Shown: positions 27,224 through 35,384 of the stretch, one piece after another
Numbering within the stretch: the stretch's first letter is position 1
Layout of the letters: each line of letters starts with the position of its first letter
Source: Oceaniradius stylonematis
GTDB taxonomy: Bacteria > Pseudomonadota > Alphaproteobacteria > Rhizobiales > Rhizobiaceae
Length of the DNA: 43,677 nucleotides
Assembly (NCBI RefSeq): GCF_003149475.2
Contig: NZ_QFWV02000007.1
Span: 328,625 to 372,301, forward strand
Direction: 5' to 3'
The notes under the pieces: model-generated
Seen by the model: the letters and a program-made list of their open reading frames with translations, nothing else
The model's database searches: none
What the model was told of the DNA's origin: nothing
Program-made: the position numbers and the translations under genes

Positions 27224-28107
27224 ACGTCATCAATACGCCAGGCGCGGCACCAACGGATTGGGCCGACCGGGTCAGATCGCAAAAGACGGTTTGGGCGGCC
27301 GGCGCATACGACGCCATGTCAGCGCGCCTCATCGAGGAAGCCGGCTTCGATGCCGTGATGACATCGGGCTTCGGTGTTTCGGCGTCTTTCCTTGGCGAAC
27401 CGGATGCCGAACTCTACACGATGACGGAAAACCTGACCGTCGTGCGCAATGTCGCCGGCGCGATCAATGTGCCGCTTGTTGCCGATATCGACACCGGCTA
27501 CGGCAACGCCATCAACGTCATGCGCACCGTTCGCGAGTTTGAGGCCGCCGGCGCAAGCGCGGTCATTCTGGAGGATCAGCTCGCGCCCAAGCGCTGTCCG
27601 ATCTGCGTGGGCGGTGTCGAGGTGATTTCCAGCGAGGAGGCCGAGGCCAAGATCGCCGCCGCCGCAGCCGCGCGGCGCAACCCCGATACGCTGATCGTCG
27701 CGCGTACCGACGTCGTCGACCCGGCCGAGGCGATCGCCCGCGGCAAGGCCTATGTGGCCGCCGGCGCCGACATCATTCAGCCTATCTCCAAGTGCTTCAG
27801 CTCGATCGACGGCCTGCGGGCCATGCGGGAAGGCTGCGGCGTACCCTTGTCGTTGCAGCTTCTGGGCTGGCTGGAAAAGGACCTGTCGCCAGACGAGGTC
27901 GCCGAGGTCGCGGGACTTGCCACATTTCCGCTTGTGCCGCTGATGACCGCCGCCAAGGCGTTGCGCGAGAACCTCGAAGTGCTTGCCCGTGACCGAAGCG
28001 CCGCCGCGCTGCCCCGCCCGGTCGTTGCGCACAATGATTTCATCGATTTCATCGGCTTTCCGCAGATCGAGGAACTGCAGATGAAGTATCTCAAAGACAG
28101 ACCATAA
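27220..28107 (+). CDS. Isocitrate lyase / PEP mutase-superfamily lyase
   Basis: A 295-residue TIM-barrel lyase of the group with 2-methylisocitrate lyase and 2,3-dimethylmalate lyase. The substrate and metal residues are there: GAYDAMSA (29-34), ADIDTGYGN (Asp89, Asp91), LEDQ (Glu118) and ARTD (161-164). The mobile catalytic loop reads PKRCPICVGG (123-132): the cysteine Cys126 is kept but the usual CGH is CPIC, adding a second cysteine, Cys129. A retro-aldol or retro-Claisen cleavage releasing pyruvate or glyoxylate is expected. Following an aconitase-like pair, the order recalls dimethylmaleate hydratase plus dimethylmalate lyase in nicotinate fermentation. Confidence 0.85.
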   Translation: MNVINTPGAAPTDWADRVRSQKTVWAAGAYDAMSARLIEEAGFDAVMTSGFGVSASFLGEPDAELYTMTENLTVVRNVAGAINVPLVADIDTGYGNAINVMRTVREFEAAGASAVILEDQLAPKRCPICVGGVEVISSEEAEAKIAAAAAARRNPDTLIVARTDVVDPAEAIARGKAYVAAGADIIQPISKCFSSIDGLRAMREGCGVPLSLQLLGWLEKDLSPDEVAEVAGLATFPLVPLMTAAKALRENLEVLARDRSAAALPRPVVAHNDFIDFIGFPQIEELQMKYLKDRP

Positions 28108-28134
28108 CCACTTGATTTACAAGGGAGGAAACCC

Positions 28135-29259
28135 ATGAGACTCCAATCGATCCTTGCCGCCACGACGGCCGCATTCATCGCCGCCGGAACGATGGCCGTT
28201 CAGGCCCAGGAGGAGCCCGTCCGCATTGCCGCAATCGCGCCGTTGTCGGGGCCGGGCGCGTTCGACGGCCAACTCGCCGTCGAGGGCATGGAAGCCATGG
28301 TCGCCATCGTCAACGAAAATGGCGGTGTGCTGGATGGACGGATGCTCGAACTTGTCACCTATGATGACAAGGGAAGCCCCGAAGAAGGCGTCAGCGCGGC
28401 CAAGCGCGCCATCGAACAGGACGATGTCGATGTCATCGTCGGGGGATGGTTCTCGTCGGTGGCCCTGACGATGAAGGAGGTCACGCGGGATCGTATTCTG
28501 ACCATCATGACCACATCCCAGCATCCCGACACGACGCGCGAAGGTCATGACTGGCTGTTTCGTCTCAATGCAACATCGACCATGATGTCCGGCGCCTATT
28601 CGCAATTCATCTGCGACCGGATGGACCTGGAGAGCATCGCCTTCATCACCATCAATGACGACTATGGCCGTCTTGAAGTCGAGAACTATGAAAAGCTGCT
28701 CAGCGAATGCGGCATCGAGGTGCTCGGCAATGAGTACTACAACAAGGACGACGCCGATTTCACCACCGCGCTGACCAAGTTGCGTGCCGCCAATCCCGAT
28801 GCGATCTACGTATCGGCGATCAATACGGCGCAGGGCGCGACCATCTACCGGCAGATCCGCCAGGTCGGCTATCGCGGCACGACCATTGCGTCCGCCGGCA
28901 ACATGAACCCCAAGCTGGTCGAGCTTTCGGGCCCGGCACTGGAGGGCGTGTACTCGGTTTCGCTGTTTGCCCCCGACAGCCAGGACCCCGAGCTTCTCGC
29001 ATGGGTCGCCAAATATGAAGAGATGTTCGACAACGAACCCTCCTTCATCGGCTCGATCGGCGCGCAATCCATCGAAGTCCTCGCCGAAGCGATCGATGCG
29101 GCCGGGACGGTCCGCGACTATGGCGAACTGGCCGAGACGATCCGCGGCAACGAATGGGACACGCTTTTGGGCAACGTGACATTCGATGATATCGGCCAGG
29201 CAGAGCAGAACATCTACCTGATCCAGATTCAGGACGGCAAGATCGCCTCGGTGAACTGA
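28135..29259 (+). CDS. Liv-type ABC transporter substrate-binding protein
   Basis: A 374-residue type 1 periplasmic binding protein (Peripla_BP_6, the family of LivJ and of amide or aromatic acid binders). The signal peptide MRLQSILAATTAAFIAAGTM is followed by cleavage near VQA. The mature start VRIAAIAPLSGPGAFDGQLA and a later GGWFSSVALTMKEVT segment are typical. The start has GGGAGGAAACCC upstream. It begins the transport part of the operon, 27 bases after the lyase gene. The ligand is not evident; given the operon it is probably an organic acid rather than leucine. Confidence 0.92.
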   Translation: MRLQSILAATTAAFIAAGTMAVQAQEEPVRIAAIAPLSGPGAFDGQLAVEGMEAMVAIVNENGGVLDGRMLELVTYDDKGSPEEGVSAAKRAIEQDDVDVIVGGWFSSVALTMKEVTRDRILTIMTTSQHPDTTREGHDWLFRLNATSTMMSGAYSQFICDRMDLESIAFITINDDYGRLEVENYEKLLSECGIEVLGNEYYNKDDADFTTALTKLRAANPDAIYVSAINTAQGATIYRQIRQVGYRGTTIASAGNMNPKLVELSGPALEGVYSVSLFAPDSQDPELLAWVAKYEEMFDNEPSFIGSIGAQSIEVLAEAIDAAGTVRDYGELAETIRGNEWDTLLGNVTFDDIGQAEQNIYLIQIQDGKIASVN

Positions 29260-29270
29260 CGTTCCTCCCG

Positions 29271-29299
29271 GCGGGTCCGCGGCATCGCCGCGGGCCCGC
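29271..29299 (+). repeat. Long hairpin after the binding-protein gene
   Basis: A 13-bp stem with one T-G wobble and a three-base loop, twelve bases after the stop codon of the binding protein. No T run follows, so it more likely stabilises the upstream mRNA or dampens read-through than ends transcription. It parallels the hairpins after tctC. Confidence 0.65.
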
Positions 29300-29352
29300 A
29301 TCCATCCATTTGCCGCAGACGGCCATAACCAACAGGAAGATCGGTAACGCCC

Positions 29353-30234
29353 ATGGAGATGGAGCTTGTCCTTCTCACGCAGCAGATCATGAACGGGCTG
29401 GTCAACGGGATGACATATGTCCTCATCGCGACCGGCCTGACCCTGGTCTTCGGCGTTTTGCACATCATCAATTTCGCGCATGGCGAGTTCTACATGCTCG
29501 GCGCCTTCTTCACCTTCTTTGCCGCAAAGCTTTTGGGTCTCGACTACATATCGGCCGGCATCGTCGCCACGCTGGGTGTGGCGGTGCTCGGCATACTGGC
29601 GAACCGCTTCTTCTTCTGGCCGTTGCGCAAGGAGCATGAATTCACTGTCCTGCTCTCGAGCCTTGGCCTTGCGCTTCTGCTGACCAATGGCGGTGAACTG
29701 ATCTTCGGCGCCGATCCGAAATATGTCGCAAGCCCGTTCGCGGACGGCATCGTTCCCCTGGGGCCGGTGATTGTCACCCAGCAACGCATGCTCATCTTCG
29801 CCGTCGGCGCGCTCGTTCTGGTGCTGCTCTACCTGTTCATCCAGAAAACCCGCATGGGCAAGATGATGCGCGCCACGGCGCAAAATCCGGAAGGCGCGGC
29901 GCTGACCGGCGTCGACATCCGGCGTGTCTACACCGTCACCTTCATGGTCGCCTGCGGACTGGCCGCCCTTGCCGGAGCACTCGTTGGACCCACGGCGATG
30001 ATCTTTCCCACGGTTGGCACTTGGGCCGTTCTCAAAGGGTTCATCGTCGTCGTCCTGGGCGGTCTTGGCAGCATACCAGGCGCCCTGATCGGCGGGCTGA
30101 TCCTCGGCGTCGTCGAGGCGCTGGCCGGCGGTTACATCTCGATGGGCTTCGCGCAGGCGATCGGCTTTTCCATCATCATCGTTGTGCTGCTCTGGCGGCC
30201 CAACGGCCTGTTCGGCGCCGCGCGGAGGGCCTGA
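29353..30234 (+). CDS. livH: Liv-type ABC transporter permease (LivH)
   Basis: A 293-residue inner-membrane permease with about eight helices. NGLVNGMTYVLIATGLTLVF at the N-terminus, NFAHGEFYMLGAF, ATAQNPEGAALTGVD and VVLGGLGSIPGALIGGLILG are LivH-type motifs. The ATG at 29353 is used; a second ATG six bases later is equally possible. It forms the channel with the LivM-type protein. Confidence 0.94.
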   Translation: MEMELVLLTQQIMNGLVNGMTYVLIATGLTLVFGVLHIINFAHGEFYMLGAFFTFFAAKLLGLDYISAGIVATLGVAVLGILANRFFFWPLRKEHEFTVLLSSLGLALLLTNGGELIFGADPKYVASPFADGIVPLGPVIVTQQRMLIFAVGALVLVLLYLFIQKTRMGKMMRATAQNPEGAALTGVDIRRVYTVTFMVACGLAALAGALVGPTAMIFPTVGTWAVLKGFIVVVLGGLGSIPGALIGGLILGVVEALAGGYISMGFAQAIGFSIIIVVLLWRPNGLFGAARRA

Positions 30235-30236
30235 CC

Positions 30237-31208
30237 ATGATGGCGCGTTTTCTTCCCATCCTCGCCGTGGCGGCGGCGCTCGTTCTGCCGCTGGCCACGT
30301 CCAACACCTATTTCCACCATCTGCTGGTTCTGTGGATGCTGTATTCGCTGCTGGCGCTCAGCCTCAACATCATCGTCGGCTATATCGGCGAACTGAGCTT
30401 CGGCCATGCCGCCTTCTTCGGAATCGGCGCCTATACGGCCGCCATTCTGGGGATGAACTTCGGTTTCCCCGGCTTTCCGGGCCTGCTGATGGCCGGCATC
30501 GTCGCCGGCGCGTTCGGCTTCGTCATCGGCTATGTCGCGTTGCGCATCGAGGGCCCGCAATTCGTCATTCTCACGCTCGGGTTCGGCTCGATCATCTTCA
30601 CGACGACCAACTACTGGGTCGATCTGACGCGCGGCCCGATGGGGATCTCCAACATCGCGCCGCTGGGCGTCGGCGCGGGTTTCGAGCTGTCCTCGGCGCT
30701 CGACTATTACTATCTTTCGCTGCTGCTCGTGGTGGCCTTTGCCTACGCATGCCATGCGCTCATGCTGAGCCGCACAGGCAGGGCCTTCATCGCCGTACGC
30801 GAGAATGCCCAGCTTGCCGCTTCGCTGGGCGTCGATGTCTTCCGCACCAAGCTGCTGGCATTTGTCGTCGCCACCGCCGTTGCCGGCGTTGCCGGCGCGA
30901 TCTTCGCCCACTACCTGACGGTCATCACGCCGGAAGTGATGAGCCTGAACTACATGGTCGCGATCCTGATCATGGTGATCGTTGGCGGGCGCGGCACCAT
31001 CGCCGGGCCCATCCTCGGCGCACTCATCTATGTGGGGCTGCTGGAACTCCTGCGCGCGACGGGTGCATTGCGGATGGTCATTTTCGCAGCGCTGCTGACG
31101 GTTTCGGTGATCTTCCTTCCCGGCGGGCTTGTCAGTCTGTGGCGCCGCTTTGCGGACAGGTCCACCGTGCGGACAGCACGCCAGGCACAGGTGGAGGCGG
31201 GCGAATGA
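30237..31208 (+). CDS. livM: Liv-type ABC transporter permease (LivM)
   Basis: A 323-residue permease, second half of the channel. LSLNIIVGYIGELSFGHAAF then FGIGAYTAAIL and GGRGTIAGPILGALIYV are LivM motifs. The ATG at 30237 follows GGAGG two bases after the livH stop. The end overlaps the LivG-type gene by ATGA. Confidence 0.94.
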   Translation: MMARFLPILAVAAALVLPLATSNTYFHHLLVLWMLYSLLALSLNIIVGYIGELSFGHAAFFGIGAYTAAILGMNFGFPGFPGLLMAGIVAGAFGFVIGYVALRIEGPQFVILTLGFGSIIFTTTNYWVDLTRGPMGISNIAPLGVGAGFELSSALDYYYLSLLLVVAFAYACHALMLSRTGRAFIAVRENAQLAASLGVDVFRTKLLAFVVATAVAGVAGAIFAHYLTVITPEVMSLNYMVAILIMVIVGGRGTIAGPILGALIYVGLLELLRATGALRMVIFAALLTVSVIFLPGGLVSLWRRFADRSTVRTARQAQVEAGE

Positions 31209-31975
31209 CGATCCTTTCTGTCAACACGCTGACCAAGAAGTTCGGTGGCCTGACCGCCGTTTCCGATGTCGATTTCGAGGTCCAGCCGGGCGAAATCCTG
31301 GGCATAATCGGCCCTAATGGGGCCGGCAAGACGACCCTGTTCAACATGCTGGCCGGCTCGATGCAGCCCACATCCGGAACCGTCCACCTCAAGGGGCAGA
31401 ACATCACCGGAATGCGCGCCGACCGGATTGCCAGGCTGGGCGTCGCACGAACGTTCCAGATCACCAGCCTTTTTCCGGCGCTGTCGGCCCATGACAATGT
31501 CCGGGCCGCGACCTATCGCACCAAGAAGACCGGCTGGATGGCGTCGATCTTCAGGACCGCCACCTATCGCGCCGAGGAAGCCGATGTCGACCGGGACGCG
31601 ATGGCGGCGTTGCACTTCTGCGATCTGGCCGGCCACGCGGACGACAACGCCGAATCGCTGTCCTATGGCGATCAACGCCGGCTGGAAATCGCCATCGCCC
31701 TGGCCGCCAAACCGGCCCTTCTTCTGCTGGACGAGCCGGCCGCCGGCATGAACCCCGAGGAGGGACAGCGGCTGGTGAACATGATCCGCAAGATCCGCGA
31801 CAATGGAACGTCTGTCCTGCTCGTTGAGCATCACATGCGCGTCGTCATGGGCGTCTGCGACCGTGTGGTCGTGCTCGATCATGGTGAGAAGATTGCCGAA
31901 GGCACGCCCGCCGCGGTGGTCGACAATCCGGACGTGATCCGCGTCTATCTGGGACGGGAGGCGGTCAGTGCTTGA
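31205..31975 (+). CDS. livG: Liv-type ABC transporter ATPase (LivG)
   Basis: A 256-residue ATPase with Walker A GPNGAGKTT, the signature LSYGDQRRLE typical of LivG, Walker B LLLLDEPAAGMNPEE and the H-loop in LLVEHHM. It drives uptake with the LivF-type protein. Overlaps livM by four bases and livF by eight. Confidence 0.95.
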   Translation: MTILSVNTLTKKFGGLTAVSDVDFEVQPGEILGIIGPNGAGKTTLFNMLAGSMQPTSGTVHLKGQNITGMRADRIARLGVARTFQITSLFPALSAHDNVRAATYRTKKTGWMASIFRTATYRAEEADVDRDAMAALHFCDLAGHADDNAESLSYGDQRRLEIAIALAAKPALLLLDEPAAGMNPEEGQRLVNMIRKIRDNGTSVLLVEHHMRVVMGVCDRVVVLDHGEKIAEGTPAAVVDNPDVIRVYLGREAVSA

Positions 31976-32675
31976 ACTGCGCGACATCAATGTGAGCTAT
32001 GGCCGCAGGGCGGTCATCCACGATCTCTCCATTACGGTTCCCGATGGCAAAGTGGTCACGCTGGTTGGCTCGAACGGTGCCGGCAAGACGACCGTCCTGA
32101 AAACCATATCCGGGCTGGTCCGGCCGACGTCGGGCACGATCATGTTCGATGGCAAGCCCATCGAACGCATGGAGCCGCACGACATCATCTCGACAGGTGT
32201 TGTTCAGATTCCCGAAGGGCGACTGCTGTTCAAGGACATGAGCGTGGCCGAGCATATCGAGCTGGGCGGCATCCGTGCCCACAGCGGCGGCCGCACCGAG
32301 GCCGAGCGTCTTGCCTGGGTCTACGAGCTTTTTCCGATCCTTCGGGAACGCCGCGAGCAGAAGGCGGGTACGCTGTCGGGCGGCCAGCAGCAGATGCTTG
32401 CGATCGCGCGCGGCATCATGGCCAATCCGCGCTGCCTGATGCTCGACGAGCCCTCGCTCGGTCTCGCGCCGATCATGGTCGATCAATTGGCCGATGCGAT
32501 CCGGGCACTCAACGAGAACGGCATCACCATTTTGTTGGTCGAACAGCGCGTGGACCTGGCGCTCCGCCTTGCCGACCGCGGATATGTTCTCGAAACCGGC
32601 CGGATCGTGATCGAGGACGCGGCGGACAGCCTGCTCGAGAACCCGCGCGTCAAGGAGGCCTACCTTGGCGCGTGA
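31968..32675 (+). CDS. livF: Liv-type ABC transporter ATPase (LivF)
   Basis: A 235-residue ATPase with Walker A GSNGAGKTT, the Q-loop region VVQIPEGRLLF, the signature LSGGQQQMLAIARG and Walker B LMLDEPSLGLAP, all typical of LivF. The start is GTG at 31968, inside the end of livG. Its 3' end contains AAGGAGG (32652-32658), the ribosome binding site of the next gene, which starts before the livF stop. Confidence 0.95.
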   Translation: MLELRDINVSYGRRAVIHDLSITVPDGKVVTLVGSNGAGKTTVLKTISGLVRPTSGTIMFDGKPIERMEPHDIISTGVVQIPEGRLLFKDMSVAEHIELGGIRAHSGGRTEAERLAWVYELFPILRERREQKAGTLSGGQQQMLAIARGIMANPRCLMLDEPSLGLAPIMVDQLADAIRALNENGITILLVEQRVDLALRLADRGYVLETGRIVIEDAADSLLENPRVKEAYLGA

Positions 32676-34287
32676 GCCCGGTCTCCGGCCGCATTACGTG
32701 ACGACATCGCGCGGCCAGATAAGGCTTTGGCTCAACGGCGAGGGGCCCAATCTTGTCGTATTGCCCGGCCTGGTCCGGTCGGCGCAATCGGTCGCCAAAA
32801 CCCTTGCCGACAGCGTTCCGGGCTGGCGGGTGATTGCCGTCGAGATGCCCGGCACCGGCTATTCGTCCGGCGTTGCGCCGCGCACCGTCGAGGACATGGC
32901 CGAAAGCGTGGCGGAGGCGTTGGCCTGGCTCGGCGACGAACCCTGCGTTATCGCCGGCCATGATCTTGCCGCACCGGTCTGTGCCCGGCTGCTGAGCCTG
33001 GGACAGTTCGATGCGCGCGCCGGCTTCGCCATCGACCGTTCGTCGGCCGATGGCTGGAAGCGCTCGGCACTGATTCCGCCGGATCTTTCACTGCGCGGTG
33101 ACGGCACGCATCTGATCGCGCTTTGGTCCTTCATCCGGGACCGGCATTTGCTCGTGCCGGACAATCCGTCATTGCCTGCCGCCGACGGCGGACCGGTTCC
33201 CGCCGTCGAGGAACTGTCCGACGCGTTCATCGGCGCAGCCCAGCACCCGGAAGGTTATGCGGCGGCGTGGGCCATGTGTGCCGATGCGGTCGAGGAGGCG
33301 GACAACCTTGCCGATGTTCGCGACGCGGCCGGCCTTGCCGGAGCGTTGCAAGCACTGCAACTGCCAGACGGCGTGGCGCTCCCGCCGCCGGCCGAGGCGT
33401 TGCCGGCACCGTCCATCTGGTATGACTATGTCGAGACGGCGCGCGGCCGCATTCACCTGCGCCGGGCCGGAGCTGAAGGCGACCCGCTCCTGGTCATCCC
33501 CACCGGAGGCGGTTCATCGGCGCAGTTCGCACCGGTCATCACCGGGCTTGCGCAAGGCCGGCGGGTTTTTGCCGTCGACTATCCCGGCAACGGGCTTTCA
33601 GCCCCGCCCGCCGGCGAGGTGAGCACGGCCACGCTGGCACAAGACATGCTGGCCCTTCTCGATGCGATGGGGATCGACCAGGCGGACGTCTGGGGCTCGC
33701 ATACCGGATCGCTGGTGGCACTCGAAATGGCGGTGATCGCGCCCGAAAGGGTCGGGCGCATCGTGATGGAAGGGCCGGTCTTCATCGCGCCCGATTTCCA
33801 GACCGACCTGTTGACGAACTATTTTCTCGATTTCACGCCGGACAGATGGGGGCAGCACCTGCTGGCCATCTGGAACTGGCGCCGCGACATGTTCATGTTT
33901 TGGCCCTGGTACAATGTCGAGCGTTCCGCGGCCAGGAAGCTTGGTGTTCCGGCCTCCGGCGACTTGCATCTTTACGCGCTCGGCATTGTCGAAAGCGGTC
34001 CGACTTACGACCGGGCGTACCGGACTGCGTTCAGTTACGATACCCGTGCCAGACTGCCCGAACTCTCCCGCCCGGCTCTTGTCTGCGCCGGGCCGAACGA
34101 CCAGCTCAAGAATGGATTGACCGAAGCGCGGCCGGTCGCGCCGGTTGGTCTGGTGAGCTACGCCGAGACGCCGACGACGGTCTGGTGGCCCGATCCGGAT
34201 CCAGACGAGGCGCGACAGACGCTCGCCGTCTACGATCGGTTCCTTCGGGAAGGAGCAGCCGATGACATGGGGCCCGGCGCTTCCTGA
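32665..34287 (+). CDS. Tandem alpha/beta-hydrolase-fold protein without serine nucleophiles
   Basis: A 540-residue protein made of two alpha/beta hydrolase domains, about 1-240 and 250-535. In the first the nucleophile elbow reads GHDLA (98-102) with Asp100 at the nucleophile place, as in epoxide hydrolases and dehalogenases. In the second it reads GSHTG (344-348) with His346. Neither has the common serine. The start is TTG at 32665, set by AAGGAGG six bases upstream and by the N-terminal fold beginning there; it overlaps livF by eleven bases. It is the last gene of the operon. Hydrolysis of an ester, lactone, epoxide or diketone is possible; which is unknown. Confidence 0.8.
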   Translation: MAREPGLRPHYVTTSRGQIRLWLNGEGPNLVVLPGLVRSAQSVAKTLADSVPGWRVIAVEMPGTGYSSGVAPRTVEDMAESVAEALAWLGDEPCVIAGHDLAAPVCARLLSLGQFDARAGFAIDRSSADGWKRSALIPPDLSLRGDGTHLIALWSFIRDRHLLVPDNPSLPAADGGPVPAVEELSDAFIGAAQHPEGYAAAWAMCADAVEEADNLADVRDAAGLAGALQALQLPDGVALPPPAEALPAPSIWYDYVETARGRIHLRRAGAEGDPLLVIPTGGGSSAQFAPVITGLAQGRRVFAVDYPGNGLSAPPAGEVSTATLAQDMLALLDAMGIDQADVWGSHTGSLVALEMAVIAPERVGRIVMEGPVFIAPDFQTDLLTNYFLDFTPDRWGQHLLAIWNWRRDMFMFWPWYNVERSAARKLGVPASGDLHLYALGIVESGPTYDRAYRTAFSYDTRARLPELSRPALVCAGPNDQLKNGLTEARPVAPVGLVSYAETPTTVWWPDPDPDEARQTLAVYDRFLREGAADDMGPGAS

Positions 34288-34326
34288 CCGCGCGTTGAGG
34301 GACAGGCAGACTGTTCTGAATGCCGG

Positions 34327-34355
34327 TTGACCCGCGCACCGAAAACCCATATCGC
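34327..34355 (+). promoter_or_regulatory. Promoter of tRNA-Cys
   Basis: TTGACC (34327-34332) and TATCGC (34350-34355) are exactly 17 bases apart, 24 bases before the tRNA. A good sigma-70 match. Confidence 0.65.
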
Positions 34356-34379
34356 AGCAACGCGATAGGCGCGTTGGCC

Positions 34380-34453
34380 GGCCTCGTGGCGGAGTGGTTA
34401 CGCAGAGGACTGCAAATCCTTGTACCCCGGTTCGATTCCGGGCGAGGCCTCCA
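34380..34453 (+). tRNA. tRNA-Cys (GCA)
   Basis: 74 bases including encoded CCA. The acceptor stem GGCCTCG pairs with CGAGGCC. The anticodon loop CTGCAAA gives anticodon GCA, and the T arm has GTTCGATTC. It is the usual alphaproteobacterial tRNA-Cys layout. Confidence 0.97.
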
Positions 34454-34546
34454 TCCCTTCCGTGCGCGGCGAACCGTGCCCCTGGGCCGGTGATCCGGCA
34501 GGCGGTTGGCGTTCACGCGCGCAATGCCTGAAACGGGACGATTGAG

Positions 34547-35218
34547 ATGGGCCAGGATTTCACCGAACTGCGGCGCGCGATGGTCGACAGCCAGGTCCGG
34601 CCGAGCGATGTGACCGACATTGCGATCATCGAGGCGATGCTGACCGTGCCGCGCGAGGCCTTCGTGCCGGCCCGTCAGCGCCCGTTCGCCTATATCGACG
34701 ACGATATCGAGCTCAATGAGGGCGCCGACGTGCCGCGCTACATGATGGACCCGGCGCCGTTCGCCCGGCTCGTCCAGCTTGCCGATCCGCGGCCGTCGGA
34801 CCTGGTCCTCGATGTCGGCTGCGGCCTTGGCTATTCATCGGCGATCCTGTCGCGCCTCAGCGGCGCGGTGATTGCGCTTGAAAGCGACGAGGCACTCGCC
34901 GCCCGGGCCACCGAAACGCTCGGCGACAACGGTTTTGACAGCGTCGCCGTCGTACCCGGCCCGCTCAATGAAGGGCTTGTCGGCGAGGGACCCTACGATG
35001 TGATCTTCATGGCCGGCGCGGTCGATTTCGTTCCTTCCGCGCTGCTCGACCAGCTCAAGCCGGGCGGCCGTCTGGTGGTCGTCGAAGGCCATGGTCCGAC
35101 CGGCTTCGCGGTGCTGCACATTCGCGACGATGAGGGCGTCCTGTCGCATCGACGGGCTTTCAATGTCTCGGCCAAGCCCTTGCCGGGCTTTGCCAAGGAG
35201 CCCGAATTCGCCTTCTGA
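34547..35218 (+). CDS. pcm: Protein-L-isoaspartate O-methyltransferase
   Basis: A 223-residue SAM-dependent methyltransferase. The start LRRAMVDSQVRPSDVTD and VPREAFVPA are typical of the rhizobial form. Motif I is VLDVGCGLGYSSAIL, followed by VIALESDE, and LKPGGRLVV is motif III. The family repairs isoaspartyl residues in damaged proteins. It precedes tolC as in many Hyphomicrobiales. Confidence 0.92.
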   Translation: MGQDFTELRRAMVDSQVRPSDVTDIAIIEAMLTVPREAFVPARQRPFAYIDDDIELNEGADVPRYMMDPAPFARLVQLADPRPSDLVLDVGCGLGYSSAILSRLSGAVIALESDEALAARATETLGDNGFDSVAVVPGPLNEGLVGEGPYDVIFMAGAVDFVPSALLDQLKPGGRLVVVEGHGPTGFAVLHIRDDEGVLSHRRAFNVSAKPLPGFAKEPEFAF

Positions 35219-35384
35219 GCGATTGGGTGACGCGGGCGTTGCCGATCAGCAACAGGGCCCCCAAAAGCCGGAACGTTATATTTTGTTAACTTGCCGGGTC
35301 CCGGCCGGCACTTCTAATTGGATGCCGAGTATTTATGTTCGCCAGAGCGGACGTGGGTGGGCCGAGCGCGAACAGGAGACGTTC

